Positions 26,953 to 34,270 of a stretch of DNA of 34,270 bases are shown here, piece by piece. The DNA is taken from the NCBI GenBank assembly GCA_002699185.1, contig PABG01000059.1:1-34270 (forward strand), given 5' to 3'. The translations under genes were made by a program, and so were the position numbers. This DNA comes from Gammaproteobacteria bacterium (GTDB lineage: Bacteria > Pseudomonadota > Gammaproteobacteria > Thiohalobacterales > Thiohalobacteraceae). Position 1 is the stretch's first letter. Each line of letters starts with the position of its first letter. The notes below the pieces were generated by a model. It was not told the DNA's origin. It made no database searches and saw only the letters and a program-made list of their open reading frames with translations.

Positions 26953-27411
26953 GTGATATCGAAACTACCCTGGCATCTCAGACTGTGGGCCGCCCTGCTT
27001 CTCGGCCTGCTGTCCACCGGCGCCCTGGCCGCAGGCAATCCGGACAAACCCTTCGCCGAAAAGCACGTGGTGCTGCAGATCAGCGACCCGGACCCGTTCA
27101 AGCAGACCCTGGTGCTGAACGTGGCCGGCAACCTGATCAAGCACTACGGACCGGACAAGGTGGACGTCGAGATCGTCGCCTTCGGTCCCGGCCTGCGGCT
27201 GCTGCTGGCGGAGAACGACAATTCCGACCGCATCGACAATCTGGTCAATTCCGCGCAGGTCAGGTTCAGCGCCTGCGAAAACACCCTGGCCAAGTACACC
27301 CAGAACCTGGGGCACGAGCCCGCGCTCAATGCGCATGCCACGCACGTCTCCGCCGGCGTGGTGCGCATTATCGATCTGATCGACCAGGGTTACACCCTGA
27401 TCAAGCCATAA
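26953..27411 (+). CDS. Secreted DsrE-family protein
   Basis: The 152-residue product has a signal peptide (1-27, LRLWAALLLGLLSTGALAA) and a DsrE-like domain: KHVVLQISDPDPFKQTLVL, VDVEIVAFGPGLRLL, VRFSACENTLAKY with Cys108, and the ending GYTLIKP. DsrE-type cysteines carry sulfur in cytoplasmic sulfur-oxidation proteins; for periplasmic members the role is unknown. The strands line up with those of the anti-sigma periplasmic domain on the other side of the promoter region (HIDEADPRK versus QISDPDPFK; SYIKV versus TLIKP). GTG start with AGGAGG at 5-nt spacing. It is first in an operon with the porin, 27 bp apart. Confidence 0.85.
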   Translation: MISKLPWHLRLWAALLLGLLSTGALAAGNPDKPFAEKHVVLQISDPDPFKQTLVLNVAGNLIKHYGPDKVDVEIVAFGPGLRLLLAENDNSDRIDNLVNSAQVRFSACENTLAKYTQNLGHEPALNAHATHVSAGVVRIIDLIDQGYTLIKP

Positions 27412-27438
27412 GTTATAACATCCAGAGGGAGGATTCAC

Positions 27439-28785
27439 ATGTATAACACCAGAACATGCCTTGCCGCCGTGATCGCGGCAACCGGACTTGCTGCCGCCCT
27501 GCCGACGCAGGCCGCCAACTGGCTCATGCTCCAGGGCACCGAACCGGCGGGCGCGGCCGAACGCGCGCGCGTCTGGGGTTTCATCCAGCCCGAGTTCCAG
27601 TACACCGAGGGTACCAAGCTCGAGGCCGGCCCCTTCAGCGGCCAGGACGCCATCTTCAACACCATCGGCCCGGACCGGGACGCCAGTTCCCAGTTCAACA
27701 TCCGCCGCGCCCGTATCGGTCTGCGCGGTCAGGGTTTCCCGCTGGACAGCAACACCAACTATTTCTTTCTGGTCGAGGCCGGCAACAACGGTATCACCAA
27801 GCCGGGCGGCGGCCTCGGCAGCCTGAAGCTGACCGACGCCAGCGTGACCTTCAACCATTTCGATGCCGCACGCGTGCGCGTGGGCCAGTTCAAGACGCCG
27901 GGATCGGAAGAAGGCCTGAAGGCAATCCATGTGTTCGACTATGTCAACTTCACCAGCGTCACCGACGGCGTACTGCTGGAACGCTATATCGACGCCGACG
28001 GCAGCGCACCCAATGACCCCAATGGCCCCAACGGCCCGGTGGGGGCCTTCCGCGATATCGGTATTCAGCTGTTCCAGACCTTTCGCCGGGACGACTGGGA
28101 GCATTCCTATGCCGTGATGGTCGGCAACGGCAACGGCCTGGCCCGTTCGGACAACAACAACGAGAAGGACATCTACCTGTACCTGTCCACGGAGAAGATC
28201 TTCGGCGGCAAGGGGGCGCGGCGCCAGGGCTGGAAGGGATTCGTGTGGTATCAGGAAGGCGATCGCACCCTGACCCTGGCCCAGGGCACGGACAGCACCG
28301 CCGACGACGTCGAGCAGGATTTCGAGCGCAAGCGCTGGGGCGTCGGCACCACCTACCTGAACGGCAAATACCGGGCGGCGGCGGAGTACATCGTGGCCGA
28401 CGGCATGATCCGCAACGGCAGCGACGGCGGCGCCGTGGTCGGCGCCCTGGCGAACAACGGCCTGTCCCGCGCCAGCCTGAACGTTCTACCCGAGGACGAG
28501 GCCGACGGCTGGTACCTGGATTTCGGTTACAAAATCCGGCCGAACATCGAGCTCGATGTGCGTTACGACCGTTTCAACCGCGCCACGGACACGGATCCGG
28601 CCGAACGCCGCTTCGACACCCTCACTCTGGGGGCGCAGTACTTCTTCAACAAGAAGACCCGCTTCATCTTCAACTATGAGTTCCGCGAGGCCGAGGCCCC
28701 GAACCTGCCTTCCTCGCATCCGGCCAACCAGATCCTGGACGGCATGGATGATCGGATCTCGGCCCAGATCCTGGCCATATTCTGA
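27439..28785 (+). CDS. Porin of the phosphate-selective OprO/OprP type
   Basis: The 448-residue product has a signal peptide (1-25, ending PTQAA) and a long series of amphipathic strands: RARVWGFIQPEFQYTEG, QFNIRRARIGLRGQGF, VRVGQFKTPGSEEG, WYLDFGYKIRPNIELDVRYDRF, and a C-terminal TRFIFNYEFREAEAP before a terminal phenylalanine (AQILAIF). The QFNIRRARIGLRG and GQFKTP elements are those of the OprP family of 16-stranded trimers; the ion carried cannot be read from this. ATG 27439 has GGGAGGA upstream. Its operon with a DsrE protein, under an ECF promoter, points to uptake of an anion or small sulfur compound, which is inference. Confidence 0.87.
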   Translation: MYNTRTCLAAVIAATGLAAALPTQAANWLMLQGTEPAGAAERARVWGFIQPEFQYTEGTKLEAGPFSGQDAIFNTIGPDRDASSQFNIRRARIGLRGQGFPLDSNTNYFFLVEAGNNGITKPGGGLGSLKLTDASVTFNHFDAARVRVGQFKTPGSEEGLKAIHVFDYVNFTSVTDGVLLERYIDADGSAPNDPNGPNGPVGAFRDIGIQLFQTFRRDDWEHSYAVMVGNGNGLARSDNNNEKDIYLYLSTEKIFGGKGARRQGWKGFVWYQEGDRTLTLAQGTDSTADDVEQDFERKRWGVGTTYLNGKYRAAAEYIVADGMIRNGSDGGAVVGALANNGLSRASLNVLPEDEADGWYLDFGYKIRPNIELDVRYDRFNRATDTDPAERRFDTLTLGAQYFFNKKTRFIFNYEFREAEAPNLPSSHPANQILDGMDDRISAQILAIF

Positions 28786-28794
28786 GACGGTTCA

Positions 28795-28818
28795 CCCGGC
28801 GACAGGGATGTCGCCGGG
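28795..28818. terminator. Hairpin between convergent porin and PilZ genes
   Basis: A perfect 9-bp stem, CCCGGCGAC (28795-28803) and GTCGCCGGG (28810-28818), 10 bp after the porin stop and 6 bp from the end of the PilZ gene. U-tracts are poor on both sides; it may serve both directions. Confidence 0.42.
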
Positions 28819-28823
28819 CAGCC

Positions 28824-29441
28824 TCATTCCCCTTCCCTGCCCTCCTGCTCCTGTTCGCGGCGCTCACGCAGCCGCTCCGCCTCGCGCGACATCATGTGAC
28901 TGCAGATGAGATCGCGGTCGCTTTCGCGGATGTACACATATTCGACCGCCACCTGCCAGGGCAGTCCGTTGCCCTGTGCGCTGCGCTCGCAGTAAACCAC
29001 CCGTGCCACCGACAGGATACCGGTCATGGCCGGAAGCAGGGCCAGACGCAGTTGCAGCATATCGCCGGGACTGAATTCAGTCGGGGACGGAAACATCATG
29101 CCCCCCGCACTGAGGTTGACGCGGGTGACGGCATGGTCGGCGGCGTTCATCTCCTCAATCACGAACAGCCGCGCCAGTTGATTGAGCTTCTGATCCATCA
29201 TCTTGAGATAACGCGCCAGGTCCGGCTGCCCGGCAGAGAAGCTGCTGAGTATCCGCGACATGGTGCGCGAACTGGTGGCGAAGCTCGCTGCCACGGTGAA
29301 GCGGTCCACCACCCGGTCGAAGATCCGTTCGCGCAATGCGGCAATCTGCGCATCATCGACCCGCGCATAATCCAGCAGCACTTCGTCGTCGAGCCGGAAG
29401 TACTCGCGGCAATCGTTGGACTTTATGGTTTCATGTTCCAT
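28824..29441 (-). CDS. PilZ-domain protein (cyclic di-GMP binding), in the stator operon
   Basis: The 205-residue product begins with REYFRLDDEVLLDY, giving the RxxxR motif (Arg12 to Arg16). A helical insert of about 80 residues follows (30-100, ending LARYLKMMDQKLNQLARL), then VNLSAGGMMF with the (D/N)xSxxG motif at 109-114, more barrel strands, and a basic, glutamate-rich tail. Both motifs for binding cyclic di-GMP are present, with Asn for the first Asp. The long helices between the motifs resemble tetrameric PilZ proteins. ATG 29441 has GGAAGA upstream; an in-frame GTG at 29447 overlaps the motB stop (GTGA). The gene follows motB in the same transcript, so it probably adjusts motor output to cyclic di-GMP. 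Confidence 0.82.
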   Translation of the reverse strand: MEHETIKSNDCREYFRLDDEVLLDYARVDDAQIAALRERIFDRVVDRFTVAASFATSSRTMSRILSSFSAGQPDLARYLKMMDQKLNQLARLFVIEEMNAADHAVTRVNLSAGGMMFPSPTEFSPGDMLQLRLALLPAMTGILSVARVVYCERSAQGNGLPWQVAVEYVYIRESDRDLICSHMMSREAERLRERREQEQEGREGE

Positions 29442-29443
29442 TG

Positions 29444-30568
29444 TCACTGATCTTCCTGTTCCGGCATTCCGGCCGTCGATTGCACCAGGGGCTCGGATTG
29501 CGCCGCCGGTTCCGGCAGCGCCTCCCCGGCCGGCGCCGCCGCCCCGGCCTCCGGGGACTGCGGGCCGGCGGAAGCATCCGGCACCGGCACCAGCCCGCTG
29601 CTGATGCCATGGCTGGCCTCCAGGTCATCGCCCTGCTTCAGGATAATCTCCACCCGGCGGTTGCGGGCCCGGTTGGCGGGCGTGTCGTTGTCCACCAGCG
29701 GCTGGGTATCGCCTGCGCCCTGCACCGAAAAGCGCTCGGGTTCCAACTCCACCGACTCCAGCATGCCATGCAACACCGAGACCGCCCGCGCCGCCGACAG
29801 GTCCCAGTTGGATCGGAACAGTCCCTCGACCATGGGCACATTGTCCGTATGCCCCACGATGGCGATCCGGCCCGGGGTATCCTGCAGAATCTGCGCCACC
29901 CGCACCAGCACCGGCCGGAAGCTGTCGCGCAGATCCACCCCGCCGGAGGCGAAGGAGGCCTTTTCGCGGATACGGATGACGATCTTCTCGTCCTCGGTCT
30001 CGATGTCGATCTGACCGCCTTCGATCTCCTTTGCCAGCGCCGCGCGCATCTGCGCCGCCGTCTGTTCCAGCCGCTGCCGACGCTCGGCGCGTTCGCGCGC
30101 CTTGATGATTTCCTCGGCTTCCGCCTTCGGCATGACCACCAGCTGGTCATCGAGCGCCTTGAGCTGGTCGTCACGATGGCGCTCGGCCTCGTCCTTGCCG
30201 CTGTCGCTGTGCTGCTCGGCGCCGTCGCTCTTCTTGAGCCGTTTGTCACCGGTATCGAGATTGCGCTTCATCTCGTCGGTGGTCATCTGCTCCATGATGT
30301 TGAAGGGCGTCGGGTCCGGCCGGCCGGCACTGAACTCCTTGGCAATGACGTTGATGCCCTTGGGCGGCTCCTTGACCCGGTACTTGCGCTGCACGCCGAA
30401 GGCCTCGCGCATGGAGCCGGCGATCTGCTTGTACTTGGCCACGTCCATCTCGGAAAACGACAGCAGCAGCACGAAGAAGGACAGCAGGATCGACATCAGG
30501 TCGGCGAAGGTCATCACCCAGCCGGGTGCGCCTGCACTTTTCTTCTTCCTTGACGCTGCCGTATCCAT
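29444..30568 (-). CDS. Flagellar stator protein, MotB/PomB type
   Basis: Stator unit that anchors to peptidoglycan and carries ions through the motor. The 374-residue product has one membrane segment at about 16-38 (GWVMTFADLMSILLSFFVLLLSFSEMD) with the ion-binding Asp23, then the PomB-like AKYKQIAGSMREAFGV. A charged coiled-coil linker (about 95-180) precedes an OmpA-like peptidoglycan-binding domain (about 190-330, with VGHTDNVPMVEGLFRSNWDLSAARAVSV), and a Pro/Ala/Glu-rich tail closes it. The SFSEMDV and QIAGSM stretches are those of sodium-driven PomB, so sodium drive is likely but not shown. Start ATG 30568; 30 bp after the pomA-type gene. Confidence 0.9.
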   Translation of the reverse strand: MDTAASRKKKSAGAPGWVMTFADLMSILLSFFVLLLSFSEMDVAKYKQIAGSMREAFGVQRKYRVKEPPKGINVIAKEFSAGRPDPTPFNIMEQMTTDEMKRNLDTGDKRLKKSDGAEQHSDSGKDEAERHRDDQLKALDDQLVVMPKAEAEEIIKARERAERRQRLEQTAAQMRAALAKEIEGGQIDIETEDEKIVIRIREKASFASGGVDLRDSFRPVLVRVAQILQDTPGRIAIVGHTDNVPMVEGLFRSNWDLSAARAVSVLHGMLESVELEPERFSVQGAGDTQPLVDNDTPANRARNRRVEIILKQGDDLEASHGISSGLVPVPDASAGPQSPEAGAAAPAGEALPEPAAQSEPLVQSTAGMPEQEDQ

Positions 30569-30598
30569 TCAACCCGTCCCCTGGCCTCGAACCGCCCG

Positions 30599-31366
30599 TC
30601 AGGCCGCTTCCTGCTCTTCCTCTTCCCGCTGACTCGGCGGGAGGTAGGTCTTGAGCAGTTCTTCCATGACCCGGGGATTGATGCCTTCCTGAATGCCGTT
30701 GATCGCTTCCAGGATCAGCTGCTTGTTCAGCCGTTCCTCCATGGTGCGGTGCTCGAGCTTGTCGGCGATGGGCAGGGCAATGGCGTTGGCGATGATCGCG
30801 CCATAGAGGGTGGTGAGCAGGGCGATGGCCATGGCCGGACCGATCTTCTTCGGATCGTCCATGGAGGAGAGCATCTGCACCAGGCCGATCAGGGTACCGA
30901 TCATGCCCATGGCGGGGGCGACATCACCGATGGCCTTGAAGATGGCCTGGCCGCGCTCATGACGCTCGATGGTCAGGTCGATGTCCTTGTTCAGCATGCT
31001 GCGCACGAATTCCGGCTCGTGGCCGTCGACGCAGAAATTGATGCCGCGGCGCAGGAAGCGGTTGTTGATCTCCTGGTTCTCCAGGCCCAGCACGCCCTCC
31101 TTGCGCGCCACGTTGGCCAGGGCCACGCCCTCGCGGATCAGGTCGGCCGGGTCCTCGCTCTTGTGCACGAAGGCCTTCAGCGCCACCTTGAAGGCGCTCA
31201 GGAAATGCGCCAGGGGGAATTTCACCAGCACGGCCATCATGGTGCCGCCCATGACTATCAGGAAGGACGGCACATTGAGAAAGATCAGTGCGCTGCCGCC
31301 GACGAAGATCGCCGCCGTGATCACGCCAATGGCGCCGATCAGACCGATGAGTGTCGCGAGATCCAC
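30599..31366 (-). CDS. Flagellar stator protein, MotA/PomA type
   Basis: Partner of the MotB-type protein in the ion channel of the flagellar motor. The 255-residue product matches PomA in length and over most of its sequence: start MDLATLIGLIGAIG, GGTMMAVLVKFPL, EINNRFLRRGINFCVDGHE, GDVAPAMGMIGTLIGLVQML, DDPKKIGPAMAIALLTTLYGA and NPRVMEELLKTYL. Four membrane segments lie at about 6-25, 31-52, 148-168 and 180-202. The start is GTG 31366 with GGAGA upstream. PomA-like stators usually use sodium. No sigma-28 consensus was found upstream. Confidence 0.92.
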   Translation of the reverse strand: MDLATLIGLIGAIGVITAAIFVGGSALIFLNVPSFLIVMGGTMMAVLVKFPLAHFLSAFKVALKAFVHKSEDPADLIREGVALANVARKEGVLGLENQEINNRFLRRGINFCVDGHEPEFVRSMLNKDIDLTIERHERGQAIFKAIGDVAPAMGMIGTLIGLVQMLSSMDDPKKIGPAMAIALLTTLYGAIIANAIALPIADKLEHRTMEERLNKQLILEAINGIQEGINPRVMEELLKTYLPPSQREEEEQEAA

Positions 31367-31687
31367 TGTCTGTTTCTCCGGGGTGGCGTCAAATCAAGCA
31401 CAACAGGACGGGGCCCGCGCCCATGCGGACGGGCAAGTGGACCGGATAATTCGGGCAGTTCCCTGTGTCCAGCCTGGACAGGCCCATGCGGCCGTCTCCC
31501 TGGGTCCCTTCAACTATATGAATTCGATGAATTTATCGATTTACCCACAAATCCATCGGTCCCTGCCCCTGTATCGCCCCCAGCCGGGTATTCTTGAGCG
31601 CGGAAATGCATGCCGCGCGGGGGCGACGCGGCACCCGAGCCGGGGCGGATCGGTTACAATGGGTGCCGGCGCAAGCGGGAAGGACGC
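31367..31687. other. Divergent intergenic gap between stator genes and phosphorylase
   Basis: No gene is seen in these 321 bp. An AT-rich patch at about 31510-31552 is the likely promoter area of the leftward stator operon (for example TTGTGG with TCGAAT 17 nt later), but no match is strong. For the rightward phosphorylase gene, TACAAT at 31655-31660 is a good -10 element without a clear -35; transcription would start about 20 nt before the ATG. Confidence 0.4.
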
Positions 31688-33253
31688 ATGAATAAACAGC
31701 AGGTTGAAGCCAGACCCGTGCACAATGACGAACTGGCCCTGAAACGGGTTGCCATCGACACTTACCGGGAGAACGTCGCCTATCTGCACCGCGACTGCCA
31801 TGTCTACCGGGCCGAGGGCTTTCAGGCCCTGTCCAAGATCCAGATCCGCCATGGCGAACACCGTATCCTGGCCGTGCTCAACGTGGTCGACGACGAGGCC
31901 ATCGTCGATCCGGGCGAACTGGGCCTGTCGGAGCAGGCCTTCGCCCAGTTCGGGGCCGAGGCCGGCGCCCGGGTCAGCGCCGCCCATGCCGAGCCGCCGC
32001 GCTCGATGGAGGCCGTGCGGCGCAAGATGAACGGCGAGATCCTGGGCGAGGCGGATTTCACCGCCATCGCCCGCGATATCAATGAGCATCTCTACTCCAA
32101 GACCGAACTGGCCGCCTTCCTGGTCGCCTCCGGCCAGACCGGGCTGGACCGGGACGAGATCCTGTATCTGACCCGCGCCATGTTCGAGACCGGCGAGCGG
32201 CTGAACTGGGAGGAGCCGCTGGTCGCCGACAAGCACTGCATCGGCGGCATCCCCGGCAACCGCACCTCCATGCTGGTGGTGCCCATCATCGCCGCCCACG
32301 GCATGCTCATCCCCAAGACTTCCAGCCGGGCGATCACCTCGCCCTCGGGCACCGCCGACACCATGGAGGTGCTGGCCAATGTCGAGCTCTCGCCCGAGGC
32401 GCTGTACCACCTGGGCCACCAGCACCGCGGCTGCCTGGCCTGGGGCGGCACCGCGCACCTGGCGCCGGTCGACGACATCCTGATCTCGGTGGAACGCCCG
32501 CTGGGCCTGGACTCGCAGGGGCTGATGGTCGCCTCCATCCTGTCCAAGAAACTGGCCGCCGGCTCCACCCACCTGCTGATCGACATCCCGGTCGGTCCCA
32601 CCGCCAAGGTCAGGCACATGCGCCAGGCGCTGGCGCTGCGCAAGCTGTTCGAGTTCGTCGGCGATCACCTGGGGATTCACCTGGAGGTGGTGATCACCGA
32701 CGGCCGCCAGCCGGTCGGGCGCGGCATCGGGCCGGTGCTGGAGGCGCGCGACGTCCTGCAGGTGCTGGAGAACGACCCTGACGCCCCGACCGACCTGCGC
32801 CAGAAGTCCCTGCACCTGGCCGGGCGCATCCTGGAATTCGATCCCGATGTGCGCGGCGGCTTCGGCTATGCCATCGCCCGCGACATCCTGGAATCGGGCC
32901 GGGCGCTGGAGAAGCTCCAGGCCATCATCGCCGCCCAGGGCGCCCGCGAGGCCGACCTGGAACCCGGGTCGCTCAGCTTCGAGATCAAGGCACGGGAGGA
33001 CGGCATCGTCACCGCCATCGACAACTACCGCCTGGGCCGCATCGCCCGGCTGGCCGGCGCCCCCATGGGCAAGGGGGCCGGGGTGGACCTGCTGGCCAAG
33101 GTCGGCGACCGGGTGCGGGCGGGCGAGCCGCTGTATCGCGTCCACGCCGAGGTCAAGGCCGATTTCGAGTTCGCCCGCCAGCTGTGCGAGCGTGACTCGG
33201 GCTACACCCTGGGCGAGCATCCGCCGCCGGCTCACATCGAGCCGTTCAATTGA
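31688..33253 (+). CDS. Long-form thymidine phosphorylase / AMP phosphorylase-like enzyme
   Basis: Nucleoside or nucleotide phosphorylase that splits the base from the sugar with phosphate. The 521-residue product has an extra N-terminal domain of about 100 residues, then the phosphorylase body: [26 protein letters not shown] (181-195, substrate and phosphate loop), [17 protein letters not shown] (211-227), and a C-terminal alpha/beta domain. The length and the KHCIGG-x-PGNR form mark the archaeal-type family (HAMAP: putative thymidine phosphorylase), whose archaeal members include AMP phosphorylases; ordinary DeoA is about 440 residues and has KHSTGG. Start ATG 31688 has AAGGA. The next gene encodes a PRPP-synthase-like protein, suggesting nucleotide-sugar recycling. 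Whether the substrate is thymidine or a nucleotide cannot be told. Confidence 0.85.
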   Translation: MNKQQVEARPVHNDELALKRVAIDTYRENVAYLHRDCHVYRAEGFQALSKIQIRHGEHRILAVLNVVDDEAIVDPGELGLSEQAFAQFGAEAGARVSAAHAEPPRSMEAVRRKMNGEILGEADFTAIARDINEHLYSKTELAAFLVASGQTGLDRDEILYLTRAMFETGERLNWEEPLVADKHCIGGIPGNRTSMLVVPIIAAHGMLIPKTSSRAITSPSGTADTMEVLANVELSPEALYHLGHQHRGCLAWGGTAHLAPVDDILISVERPLGLDSQGLMVASILSKKLAAGSTHLLIDIPVGPTAKVRHMRQALALRKLFEFVGDHLGIHLEVVITDGRQPVGRGIGPVLEARDVLQVLENDPDAPTDLRQKSLHLAGRILEFDPDVRGGFGYAIARDILESGRALEKLQAIIAAQGAREADLEPGSLSFEIKAREDGIVTAIDNYRLGRIARLAGAPMGKGAGVDLLAKVGDRVRAGEPLYRVHAEVKADFEFARQLCERDSGYTLGEHPPPAHIEPFN

Positions 33254-33323
33254 CTTCAGCCACGGAAAACATGGAAAGCACGGGCACCTCAATGTTCGAG
33301 GAGACTGTGGTTATCTCTCTTCA
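33254..33323. repeat. Degenerate repeat arm enclosing the nested repeats
   Basis: CCACGGAAAACATGGAAAGC followed by ACGGGCAC (33260-33287) looks like one arm of another inverted repeat; the partner is the reverse complement of CTTCCATGTGCCTTCGTGC at 33493-33511. Two other repeats (33324-33396 and 33401-33481) lie between the arms. The arms are imperfect. Confidence 0.35.
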
Positions 33324-33396
33324 CCGTCATTCCCGCGAAGGCGGGAATCCAGAAGCCGCCGTGGTCTATGGATTCACGCCTTCGCGGGAATGACGG
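33324..33396. repeat. Palindromic repeat, family D
   Basis: Perfect 16-bp ends CCGTCATTCCCGCGAA (33324-33339) and TTCGCGGGAATGACGG (33381-33396), with GGCGGGAATCCA and TGGATTCACGCC inside. This type is common between genes in many proteobacteria. It directly precedes family A copy 4. Confidence 0.88.
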
Positions 33397-33400
33397 TAAC

Positions 33401-33481
33401 GTAGGTCGGGTTAGCCCGACAGGGCGTAACCCGACAGCGGCCCGCGATTGTGTCGGGTTACGCTGCGCTAACCCGACCTAC
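33401..33481. repeat. Palindromic repeat, family A copy 4
   Basis: Ends GTAGGTCGGGTTAG and CTAACCCGACCTAC, core CGTAACCCGACAGC and GTGTCGGGTTACGC. It is the most regular copy in the window and lies 56 bp before the PRPP-synthase-like gene. Confidence 0.9.
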
Positions 33482-33536
33482 GGCATAGCCCACTTCCATG
33501 TGCCTTCGTGCTCAACAGAATTTCGGGATTTCCATA

Positions 33537-34270
33537 ATGTCAGGAACACCTCAGCTGCTGAGCTTCCCCGACAGCCAGGCCCAGGCTCAGACGCTGGCCG
33601 AAACCCTCGGCCTCGAACACGCCGCCATCGACCGCCATGTCTTCCCGGATGGGGAATCCCGTCTGCGCCTGCCGGTGGAGCTGCCGCCACGGCTGATTCT
33701 GTATCGCAGCCTGCACTACCCCAACGACAAACTGGTCGAGCTGCAGCTGGTCACCGCGGCGGCGCGGGCGGCCGGGGTGCGGCACATCACCCTGGTCGCG
33801 CCCTACCTGTGCTACATGCGCCAGGACACGGCCTTCCAACCCGGCGAGGTCGTCAGCCAGGCCCACATCGGCCGCTGGCTGGCCGCCCAGGTCGACGCCC
33901 TGATCACGGTCGACCCGCATCTGCACCGGGTGCACCATCTGGCCGAGGCCGTGCCGGTCGACCCCGCGGTGAGCCTGTCGGCCGCCGGTCTGCTGGGCAC
34001 CTACATCGCCGGCCAGTGCAAGACCCCGCTGCTGCTGGGGCCGGACGAGGAATCCGCCCAGTGGCTGGACCAGGCCGCCCATGCCGCCGGCGCCGAGGCG
34101 GGACTGGCGCACAAACAGCGCCGCGGCGACCGGGAGGTGCACATCACCCTGCCGGAGCAGGACTTCAGCGGCCGCCAGGTGGTGCTGATCGACGATATCG
34201 CCAGTACCGGCCACACCCTGGCCGAGACCACTGCCGCAGTGCTGGCCCGCGGCGCGCGCTCGGTGGACGC
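33537..34270 (+). CDS. Ribose-phosphate pyrophosphokinase-like protein, 5' part
   Basis: The frame starts at ATG 33537 and is open to the right edge; about 244 residues are visible, with no stop. PRPP synthases transfer pyrophosphate from ATP to ribose-5-phosphate. Visible motifs: FPDGESRLRLP, the catalytic flexible loop PYLCYMRQDTAFQPGE, ITVDPHLHRVHH (metal/ATP site) and the PRPP-binding loop VVLIDDIASTGHTL. The loop YMRQD and the shorter spacing place it outside the housekeeping Prs subgroup (which has GYARQDR and SVDLH), nearer the class III-like archaeal proteins; this is a by-eye judgement. It follows the long-form phosphorylase by 283 bp of repeats, on the same strand. Confidence 0.82.
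   Translation, partial: MSGTPQLLSFPDSQAQAQTLAETLGLEHAAIDRHVFPDGESRLRLPVELPPRLILYRSLHYPNDKLVELQLVTAAARAAGVRHITLVAPYLCYMRQDTAFQPGEVVSQAHIGRWLAAQVDALITVDPHLHRVHHLAEAVPVDPAVSLSAAGLLGTYIAGQCKTPLLLGPDEESAQWLDQAAHAAGAEAGLAHKQRRGDREVHITLPEQDFSGRQVVLIDDIASTGHTLAETTAAVLARGARSVD

Noticed and set aside
31367..31560. Sigma-28 promoter for the stator operon
   Set aside because: ATCGATAA resembles the -10 GCCGATAA but no TAAA-type -35 lies at the right distance.

Overview
The window is a GC-rich chromosomal segment. It looks like a free-living, flagellated gammaproteobacterium, possibly near the Chromatiales/Ectothiorhodospiraceae. This rests on gene families and gene order (rimI near prfC, fmdB before aspS, ilvI-ilvH-ilvC followed by psd-pssA, PomA/PomB-type stators, a DUF4124 protein, PEP-CTERM sorting), not on a marker gene. 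No rRNA, tRNA, CRISPR array, transposase or phage gene was seen.

Layout: (1) 1-2005, the end of a YSC84/SYLF protein and glgC. (2) 2336-7131, a leftward block: leuA (behind a probable leucine-rich leader peptide), a family-4 uracil-DNA glycosylase, rimI and prfC. (3) 7154-12732, an accessory surface module: a VPLPA/PEP-CTERM protein and a small exported protein behind a sigma-54-type promoter, a TPR outer-membrane barrel, and a rightward pair of a LapG-like periplasmic protease and a membrane protein with a degenerate HD-GYP domain. (4) 12738-17861, leftward pssA, psd, ilvC, ilvH and ilvI, so that block 3 separates pssA from leuA. (5) 18154-25340, DUF4124 protein, proS, aspS, fmdB, a small conserved protein and an Atm1-type ABC exporter. 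(6) 25546-28785, an ECF sigma factor and a membrane anti-sigma factor with a periplasmic DsrE-like domain, divergent from a secreted DsrE-like protein and an OprP-like porin. (7) 28824-31366, PomA/PomB-type stator genes and a PilZ gene. (8) 31688 to the end, a long-form thymidine/AMP phosphorylase and the start of a PRPP-synthase-like gene.

The strongest candidates for undescribed biology are these. The sigma/anti-sigma/DsrE/porin cluster has matching GAATAAA-N16-TCTA promoters facing outward on the two strands, and its anti-sigma sensor domain is visibly homologous to the secreted target protein. The LapG-like protease is paired with an HD-GYP pseudoenzyme where a LapD receptor would be expected. 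The uracil-DNA glycosylase sits where holD lies in E. coli (before rimI) and starts with a stretch resembling the N-terminal peptide of polymerase III psi.

Several families of imperfect palindromic repeats occupy nearly every larger intergenic gap, including both gaps inside ilvI-ilvH-ilvC. All readings are by eye; no database search or folding program was run.
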